NCBI GenBank assembly: GCA_036843405.1
Contig: DAITSJ010000026.1
Coordinates: forward strand, 1 to 50,426
Reading direction: 5' to 3'
From: DGNJ01 sp002388905
GTDB lineage: Bacteria > Pseudomonadota > Gammaproteobacteria > Pseudomonadales > Porticoccaceae
DNA: 50,426 nt
In this document: one piece after another, positions 45,054 through 50,426 of the stretch
Numbering within the stretch: position 1 is the stretch's first letter
How the letters are laid out: every line of letters begins with the position of its first letter
Notes under the pieces: generated by a model
The model's database searches: none
What the model saw: only the letters and a program-made list of their open reading frames with translations
Told to the model about the DNA's origin: nothing
Program-made: the position numbers and the translations under genes

Positions 45054-46087
45054 CAGGCTTCCATTGTCTCCAACTCTGTCAGGGGCCAGCGGGGAATGGC
45101 CCGGACCGCGAGATCGTCCCGCTGGCCGGCGAGCAGGCGCTGGCAGCCGGCATAGGCGATCATGGCGCCGTTATCGGTGCAGAACTCGTGGCGGGCATAA
45201 AAAACACCGGCCCCGATTTTGGCCAGTTTTTCCTCCAGCCGCTGCCGCAGCAGGCTGTTGGCGGAAACGCCGCCGGCAATCACCAGCGTTTTCAGGCCGG
45301 TGAGTTCCAGCGCCCGCCGGCACTTGATGACCAGAGTATCCACCACCGCCTCCTGGAAGGCACAGGCGATATCCGCCATGGTCTGGTTGTCGGGAAGGCC
45401 GTCCTCGCCCCTGTGCGCGGCAATGGTATTCAGGGTAAAGGTTTTCAATCCCGAGAAACTGAAATCCAGGCCGGGCCGGTCGGTCATCGGCCGGGGAAAA
45501 CGGAAACGGGATGGATCCCCCCGTTCGGCAAGCATGGCCACCTGTGGCCCCCCGGGATAATCCAGGTCGAGCATCTTGGCCGCCTTGTCGAACGCCTCCC
45601 CGGCGGCATCGTCCACGGATTCCCCGAGAATCTTATAGCGGCCGATGGTCTCAACCTCCACCAGTTGCGTATGGCCACCAGACACCAGCAGGGCGACAAA
45701 AGGGAAAGCCGGTGGATTGTCCTCGAGCATGGGTGCCAGTAAGTGCCCTTCCATGTGGTGAATGCCCACCGCCGGCACCTGCCAGGCGTAGGCCAGGGAC
45801 CTGCCCACGGCGCCGCCCACCATCAGCGCCCCCACCAGGCCCGGACCCGCGGTGTAGGCAATACCGTCAATGTTCTGCCGGGAGGAGCCGGACTCATGGA
45901 GTACCCGGGTCAGGAGCGGCAGGATCTTGCGAACATGGTCCCGGGAAGCCAGTTCGGGCACCACACCACCGTATTCCGAGTGAACCGCCATCTGGCTGTA
46001 GAGTGCATGGGCGAGCAGGCCCCGGTCGCTGTCGTAGACAGCCACCCCGGTCTCGTCACAGGAAGTCTCGATGCCCAGCACCCGCAT
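45053..46087 (-). CDS. tsaD: tRNA N6-adenosine threonylcarbamoyltransferase TsaD
   Basis: TsaD makes t6A at position 37 of ANN-decoding tRNAs with TsaB and TsaE. The 344-residue protein has the ASKHA start MRVLGIETSCDETGVAVYD and the metal-binding HHMEGH in VGIHHMEGHLLAPM. It also has LVSGGHTQLVEV and the C-terminal VIAGGVSANSLLRQRLEEK. I chose the ATG at 46087, where similarity begins. It is divergent from rpsU across a 230-base promoter region, the conserved layout in Gammaproteobacteria. Confidence 0.96.
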   Translation of the reverse strand: MRVLGIETSCDETGVAVYDSDRGLLAHALYSQMAVHSEYGGVVPELASRDHVRKILPLLTRVLHESGSSRQNIDGIAYTAGPGLVGALMVGGAVGRSLAYAWQVPAVGIHHMEGHLLAPMLEDNPPAFPFVALLVSGGHTQLVEVETIGRYKILGESVDDAAGEAFDKAAKMLDLDYPGGPQVAMLAERGDPSRFRFPRPMTDRPGLDFSFSGLKTFTLNTIAAHRGEDGLPDNQTMADIACAFQEAVVDTLVIKCRRALELTGLKTLVIAGGVSANSLLRQRLEEKLAKIGAGVFYARHEFCTDNGAMIAYAGCQRLLAGQRDDLAVRAIPRWPLTELETMEA

Positions 46088-46228
46088 AACCACACTCCTC
46101 GCCTGATTGGCCGCCCGCGTCATTCATCCCGCCACGGGCCGGCGCGAGCGCGCATCATAATAGCCGGGGCGTCGCAAAACCACCCCGATTTCAGGGGCTT
46201 AAGCGTATAAAAGGGGATCAGAAAAGTT

Positions 46229-46257
46229 TTGCATATCCCCTGCGATCTGGTTAGAAT
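46229..46257 (+). promoter_or_regulatory. Predicted sigma70 promoter of rpsU-yqeY-dnaG
   Basis: TTGCAT (46229-46234) and TAGAAT (46252-46257) are 17 bases apart, with a five-of-six -10. Transcription would start near 46264, leaving a leader of about 54 bases that contains the perfect hairpin TTGGCC-AAT-GGCCAA (46271-46285). A GGGGAT/ATCCCC inverted repeat (46213-46218, 46235-46240) straddles the -35 and could be an operator. Confidence 0.6.
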
Positions 46258-46317
46258 ACGCCGCCCAGAGTTGGCCAATGGCCAAAACCTTAACAGATTC
46301 AACGGGAAAGAGGATAC

Positions 46318-46533
46318 ATGCCTTCAGTCCGCATTAAAGAGAACGAACCCTTCGACGTTGCCCTGCGTCGTTTCAAACGCTCCTGCGAGAAAGCCGGCGT
46401 ACTGGCCGAAGTTCGCCGTCGCGAGTTCTACGAGAAGCCCACCTGGGCGCGCAAGCGCAAGGCGGCTGCCGCCGTCAAACGCCATGCCAAGAAGCTCCAG
46501 CGGGAAGCGCGGAAGTTCTCCCGGCAATACTGA
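46318..46533 (+). CDS. rpsU: 30S ribosomal protein bS21
   Basis: S21 helps the 30S subunit start translation by binding near the anti-Shine-Dalgarno end of 16S rRNA. The 71-residue protein begins MPSVRIKENEPFDVALRRFKRSCEKAGVLAE, the standard sequence, with the lysine- and arginine-rich tail of the family. GGGAAAGAGGA precedes the ATG. It opens the macromolecular synthesis operon, and a terminator follows. Confidence 0.98.
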   Translation: MPSVRIKENEPFDVALRRFKRSCEKAGVLAEVRRREFYEKPTWARKRKAAAAVKRHAKKLQREARKFSRQY

Positions 46534-46559
46534 GCCGCACAGCGAACCCCGTTCCGAAA

Positions 46560-46588
46560 AACGTCGGTGCCCTCCATCGGCGTTTTTT
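46560..46588 (+). terminator. Intrinsic terminator between rpsU and yqeY
   Basis: Bases 46560-46569 and 46575-46584 form a ten-pair stem (two G-U pairs) around CCCTC, followed by T residues through 46588. Its position matches the partial terminator T1 after rpsU in Escherichia coli, which lets S21 be made in excess over primase and sigma70. Confidence 0.88.
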
Positions 46589-46633
46589 CGTTCTATAAAA
46601 GCCACACGGGCCACAGCCAACCGGAGCGAAGCC

Positions 46634-47086
46634 ATGACCGAATCCTCCCTGAAAGACCGCATCAACGAGGCCATGAAGTCGGCCATGCGCGCCAGGGACA
46701 AGGACCGGCTGGGCACGGTGCGTCTCATTCAGGCCGAGATCAAGCGCATTGAAGTGGACGAGCGCGTCGAGGTGGACAACGAGCGCCTGATTGCCATCCT
46801 CGACAAAATGGTCAAGCAGCGCCGGGACAGTATCAGGCAATATCGTGATGCCGGTCGCGATGATCTCGCCCGGAAGGAAGAAGCCGAAGTCGCGGTTATC
46901 CAGGAATTCCTGCCCGCCCCCCTTTCCCCCGAAGAACTTGACACCCTGGTTGCGGATGCCGTCGCCATAACCGGCGCCGCGTCCATGCAGGATATGGGTA
47001 AGGTAATGGGCGTGCTCAAGCCCAAGGTCCAGGGCCGCGCCGACATGGGCGAGGTCAGCAAGGCCGTCAAGGCAAAATTGGGCTAG
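46634..47086 (+). CDS. yqeY: GatB/YqeY domain protein
   Basis: The 150-residue YqeY protein resembles the C-terminal tRNA-binding domain of the amidotransferase subunit GatB. Conserved stretches are AMKSAMRARDKDRLGTVRLIQAEIKRIEVD, KMVKQRRDSIRQYRDAGRDDLA and AEVAVIQEFLPAPLSPEEL, with a terminal VKAKLG. Its function is not settled. I chose the ATG at 46634. It lies between rpsU and dnaG, its usual place in many Gammaproteobacteria. Confidence 0.93.
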   Translation: MTESSLKDRINEAMKSAMRARDKDRLGTVRLIQAEIKRIEVDERVEVDNERLIAILDKMVKQRRDSIRQYRDAGRDDLARKEEAEVAVIQEFLPAPLSPEELDTLVADAVAITGAASMQDMGKVMGVLKPKVQGRADMGEVSKAVKAKLG

Positions 47087-47192
47087 TTGGCCTGCCCGGC
47101 CCCGGTCATGGCGGGACTCTCTGCGCCCCCAGGCCACCCTCGACTCACCATCCCAGGGGTGCTTCAATAAAAGCCTTTCAGGCGAGGTGACA

Positions 47193-49172
47193 ATGGCCAG
47201 GATTCCCCAGCGGTTCATCGACGACCTGCTCGATCGCGCCGATATCGTCGACGTGGTGGGGGCGCGGGTGGACCTGCGGAAAACCGGCAAAAACTACAGC
47301 GCCCGCTGCCCCTTCCACGACGAAAAGACCCCCTCGTTCACAGTCAGCCCCGACAAGCAGTTCTATTACTGTTTCGGCTGCGGCGCCAGCGGCAATGCCA
47401 TCGGCTTTGTCATGGATTACGACCGCGTGGAGTTTCCCCGGGCCGTGGAGCAGCTGGCCAGCCACTGCGGCCTGGAAGTGCCCCGGGAAGCCGCCTCCTC
47501 GCCGGCGGAAAGCCGCCACAAGAAACTCCACGAGATTCTCCGCCAGGCGGACCTCTTCTACCGGACCCGGTTGCGCAGGCACCCCGGGGCCGGCAGGGCC
47601 GTCGACTACCTGAAAAAACGCGGCCTGAGCGGCGAGATCGCCGCCCGGTTCGGCATCGGCTTTGCGCCCCCGGGCTGGGACAACCTGATCAAGGAGCTGG
47701 CCACCGACGACGAGCGCCTCAAGCTGCTGACCGAAGCGGGCCTGGTGATACGCCAGGAAGGGGCAGAGAACCGCGTCTACGACCGTTTCCGCAACCGCAT
47801 TCAATTCCCCATCCGCGACACGCGGGGCCGTACACTGGGCTTCGGGGGGCGGGTGCTCGACGACGCCAAACCCAAGTACCTGAATTCGCCGGAGACACCG
47901 GTCTTTCACAAGGGCCGTGAACTGTACGGACTCTACGAGGCTCATCAGGCACTGCGCGAGATACCCTGCCTGATCGTCGTGGAGGGCTACATGGACGTCG
48001 TGGCCCTGGCCCAGCACGGTATCGACAATGCCGTCGCCACCCTGGGAACGTCCGCCACCGGCGACCACCTGGAAAAACTCTACCGCTACACCGAGGAAGT
48101 GGTGTTCTGCTTCGACGGCGACGAGGCCGGACGCAAGGCCGCCCGGCGCGCCCTGGAAACCTGCCTGCCGGCCATGGAGGACGGGCGCAGTGCCCGCTTC
48201 CTGTTCCTGCCCGAGGGCGAAGACCCGGACACCCTGGTCCGCCGGGAAGGCCCCGAGGGTTTCAGGCGCCTGATGGCTGACGCCAGCTCACTGTCGGATT
48301 TCCTGTTCAACGCCCTGTCAAACGATCTGAACCTGGAGTCGCTGGACGGCAAGGCCAGGCTGAGCAAGCTCGCAGCCCCACTGATCAACCGCCTGCCCCG
48401 GGGCGTGTACCGCCAGCTCATGCTCAAGGAACTGGCCCGGCGCACCGATATGGAAGTGACCGAACTGGAAACCCTGGTGGCTCCGGCGGCGGCACCGGCT
48501 GACGACAGCCGGGACGCAGACAAGGGGCCGGTATTCAGCGATGACGGTCCGCCCCCGGAAGCCTACGACACCGGCGCCGACGACCGCTTCGCCCCGGACG
48601 ACCCCTGGGGCGCGCCGGATTACCCGGCGGCGCCTGTCCCGGCCGGCCGGCCCGACAGACGGCTGAAACTTTCCGCCGTCCAGCGATTGATTGCCCTGCT
48701 TATCCACGAACCACAACTGGTCGATGAGCTTGAGGTTGCGGGGCTGGATCATCTGGACGACCCGGACGGCCCGCTACTGGCCAAACTGGTGCGCGTGCTC
48801 CGAGAGCACCCTGACTACACCCTCAACCACATCCTCGGCCACTGGCGAGCCATTCACAGCGGTAACGAGGAGGCGGAAGCCCTGGCGCGGATCGCCGCCA
48901 CCGACCTGTTTCGTCCGCCCGGCAATACCGAACGGGACAACCTGGCCGAGTTCCGGGACATCCATCGGCACCTGAAAGAAAAGCTGCACCGGGGATTGCC
49001 TGCCAGAGTGCAGCTTGACAAATTGCTCGACAAAGCTACCCTATCGCCAGACGAACGGAAGCAGCTGTTGGCGCTCTGGCACAATGAACTTCCCGGGGAA
49101 GAACGCACGGAAGAGCTTAATATAGCAATAAAAAGGGCCCTGACCGCGCCAAGAAACCCAAAGTCCGAATAA
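47193..49172 (+). CDS. dnaG: DNA primase DnaG
   Basis: DnaG makes the RNA primers for Okazaki fragments. The 659-residue protein has the N-terminal zinc-binding domain CPFHDEKTPSFTVSPDKQFYYCFGCG (about 40-65) and the TOPRIM polymerase core (about 260-345: VVEGYMDVVALAQHG, then FCFDGDEAGRKAARRAL). A flexible acidic linker (about 430-485) leads to the C-terminal DnaB-binding domain. I chose the ATG at 47193, with GAGG about six bases upstream, over a GTG at 47187. The rpoD promoters lie directly after it. Confidence 0.97.
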   Translation: MARIPQRFIDDLLDRADIVDVVGARVDLRKTGKNYSARCPFHDEKTPSFTVSPDKQFYYCFGCGASGNAIGFVMDYDRVEFPRAVEQLASHCGLEVPREAASSPAESRHKKLHEILRQADLFYRTRLRRHPGAGRAVDYLKKRGLSGEIAARFGIGFAPPGWDNLIKELATDDERLKLLTEAGLVIRQEGAENRVYDRFRNRIQFPIRDTRGRTLGFGGRVLDDAKPKYLNSPETPVFHKGRELYGLYEAHQALREIPCLIVVEGYMDVVALAQHGIDNAVATLGTSATGDHLEKLYRYTEEVVFCFDGDEAGRKAARRALETCLPAMEDGRSARFLFLPEGEDPDTLVRREGPEGFRRLMADASSLSDFLFNALSNDLNLESLDGKARLSKLAAPLINRLPRGVYRQLMLKELARRTDMEVTELETLVAPAAAPADDSRDADKGPVFSDDGPPPEAYDTGADDRFAPDDPWGAPDYPAAPVPAGRPDRRLKLSAVQRLIALLIHEPQLVDELEVAGLDHLDDPDGPLLAKLVRVLREHPDYTLNHILGHWRAIHSGNEEAEALARIAATDLFRPPGNTERDNLAEFRDIHRHLKEKLHRGLPARVQLDKLLDKATLSPDERKQLLALWHNELPGEERTEELNIAIKRALTAPRNPKSE

Positions 49173-49182
49173 GTCGTCTATC

Positions 49183-49222
49183 CTTGTATTTATGGGACAT
49201 GACCCCATTTATTCGTTATAAT
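49183..49222 (+). promoter_or_regulatory. Overlapping sigma32 and sigma70 promoters of rpoD
   Basis: CTTGTA (49183-49188), 14 bases, then CCCCATTTA (49203-49211) is a strong heat-shock promoter match. GGGACA (49194-49199), 17 bases, then TATAAT (49217-49222) is a sigma70 promoter with a perfect -10. The two are interleaved within 40 bases, so the polymerases should compete. Starts would fall near 49218 and 49229, 35-46 bases before the rpoD ATG. Confidence 0.8.
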
Positions 49223-49263
49223 CGCGCGTTTATTTTCGAGCACCCCACCGGTACCCGCATATT

Positions 49264-50426
49264 ATGAGTGAAGCATCCCAGCAATCCCGCCTCAAGGAAC
49301 TCATCGCCAAGGGCCGCGAACAGGGTTATCTGACCTACGCCGAGGTCAATGACCACCTGCCCGAGGACATATCCGATCCCGATCAGGTCGAAGACATCAT
49401 CCAGATGATCAACGACATGGGCATCGATGTCTTTGAGACTGCACCGGATGCAGACACGTTACTCATCACCACCGGCGACAACACCGCCGACGAGATCGCT
49501 GCCGCGGAAGCGGCCGCGGCCCTGGCCGCCGTGGAGACGGAACAGCACCGGACCACCGACCCCGTGCGCATGTACATGCGCGAGATGGGCTCGGTGGAAC
49601 TGCTCACCCGGGAAGGCGAAATCGAGATCGCCAAGCGTATCGAGGAAGGTATCCGCGAGCTCATGTCGAGCCTCGCCGAATGGCCCCGGACGGTGGACCA
49701 TATCATCTCCGAATACGACCTGGTGGAAGAAGGCGAGCGCAAGCTCGGCGACATCATCAGCGGCTATCTGGACCCTATGGATTACGTGCCCTCGGCCCTG
49801 GAGCAAAGTGCCGCTGCCGAAGAGCAGGACGACGATACCAACCAGGACGAGGACGGCCTGGACATCGACGAAGCCCGCTCACGCTTCGAGGCACTGCGCA
49901 AGCAGAACGACAAAACCAAGCGCTCCATCTCCCGCAACGGGCGAGCCAGCAAGCAGGCCCAGAAGAACCTGGAGGAGTTGGGCGAACTCTTCAAGTTCCT
50001 CAAGCTCACGCCGCGCCAGTTCGACCCCCTGATCATGGAAGTGCGCCAGGCGCTGGACCTGATCCGCAAGGAAGAGCGGGCCATCATGAGCCTGTGCGTG
50101 CGCAGCGCGAAAATGCCCCGCAAGGATTTCATCGCCAGCTTCCCGGGCAACGAGACCAACGAAAAATGGATCGCCGGCCTGAAGAAGAGCAAGAAGCCCT
50201 ATCTCGAGCGCCTCAAGACCGTCGAAGACGACATTCTGCGCGCCCAGCGCCGGCTCAAGCAGGTCGAGGAAAAATGCGGCCTCTCCGTTCTCCAGATCAA
50301 GGACATCAACCGTCGCATGTCCATCGGCGAAGCCAAGGCCCGCCGCGCCAAGAAAGAGATGGTCGAGGCCAACCTGCGCCTGGTGATATCCATCGCCAAA
50401 AAGTACACCAACCGCGGCCTCCAGTT
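49264..50426 (+). CDS. rpoD: RNA polymerase sigma factor RpoD (sigma70), partial
   Basis: RpoD is the housekeeping sigma factor. The window holds its first 387 codons and ends inside the gene. Visible parts are region 1.1 (SRLKELIAKGREQGYLTYAEVNDHLPED) and region 1.2 (DPVRMYMREMGSVELLTREGEIEIAKRIEEG). The long acidic non-conserved region typical of proteobacterial sigma70 comes next. The start of region 2 (MVEANLRLVISIAKKYTNRGLQ) is the last visible part. Regions 2.3-4 with the promoter-binding helices are outside the window. It follows dnaG with its own promoters. Confidence 0.97.
   Translation, partial: MSEASQQSRLKELIAKGREQGYLTYAEVNDHLPEDISDPDQVEDIIQMINDMGIDVFETAPDADTLLITTGDNTADEIAAAEAAAALAAVETEQHRTTDPVRMYMREMGSVELLTREGEIEIAKRIEEGIRELMSSLAEWPRTVDHIISEYDLVEEGERKLGDIISGYLDPMDYVPSALEQSAAAEEQDDDTNQDEDGLDIDEARSRFEALRKQNDKTKRSISRNGRASKQAQKNLEELGELFKFLKLTPRQFDPLIMEVRQALDLIRKEERAIMSLCVRSAKMPRKDFIASFPGNETNEKWIAGLKKSKKPYLERLKTVEDDILRAQRRLKQVEEKCGLSVLQIKDINRRMSIGEAKARRAKKEMVEANLRLVISIAKKYTNRGLQ

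Overview
The window is a GC-rich stretch (well above 60% G+C by eye, except the first ~400 bases) of a gammaproteobacterial chromosome. It carries about 50 protein genes, mostly core housekeeping, on both strands. Several neighbourhoods match what I remember of Pseudomonas-type gene order: proA-nadD-rsfS-rlmH, mpl-ubiX, groEL-groES-fxsA, nadC / DUF1631-ampD-ampE, and cca / folK-folB-tsaD / rpsU-yqeY-dnaG-rpoD. Differences from that order (ampG joined to ampDE, no mrdA after rlmH, no plsY between tsaD and folB, an Hsp20 and a DksA-like gene beside cca) point to another gammaproteobacterial lineage. I cannot name the genus. I saw no rRNA, tRNA, CRISPR array, intact IS or prophage.

Layout. 1-569: AT-rich non-coding stretch with two adjacent hairpins and one doubtful small ORF. 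570-3297 (-): proA-nadD-rsfS-rlmH. 3361-8460: Lon-substrate-domain protein, DUF4124 protein, fumC, tex. 8521-8624: a strong inverted-repeat element between convergent genes. 8671-14127 (-): mpl-ubiX-DUF2238-serine hydrolase-GMC oxidoreductase. 14335-19919: PilZ protein, sbcB, ompA-like porin, class I fumarase and an unknown coiled-coil membrane protein. 20044-24535: PuuD-type membrane protein, sodB, groEL-groES, fxsA. 24635-29954 (-): DUF1631-ampD-ampE-ampG. 30161-32500 (+): nadC, gamma carbonic anhydrase, djlA. 32507-41071: lipoprotein, small membrane proteins, MFS exporter, zinc peptidase-like protein, cold-shock protein, dienelactone hydrolase, alcohol dehydrogenase, MscS, CorA. 41200-46087: cca, pteridine reductase, hsp20, DksA-like protein, folK, folB, tsaD. 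46318-50426: rpsU-yqeY-dnaG-rpoD, with rpoD cut by the window end.

How the genes work together. Three muropeptide-recycling functions are present: AmpG import, AmpD amidase and Mpl ligase, plus AmpE. NAD synthesis is represented by NadC and NadD, and the folate/pterin branch by FolB, FolK and a FolM-like reductase. Stress functions are GroESL, Hsp20, DjlA, SodB and a cold-shock protein. The regulatory DNA is the most informative part. Two sigma32-type promoters lie in tandem before groES, and one with an FNR/Anr-like box lies before hsp20. A sigma32-type promoter interleaved with a sigma70 promoter lies before rpoD, and an intrinsic terminator follows rpsU.

I see no clearly new multi-gene system. 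The observations most worth follow-up are a 36-codon ORF translationally coupled to ampE, the inverted repeat at 8521-8624, the synteny break at the rlmH 3' end, and the stress promoter architecture.
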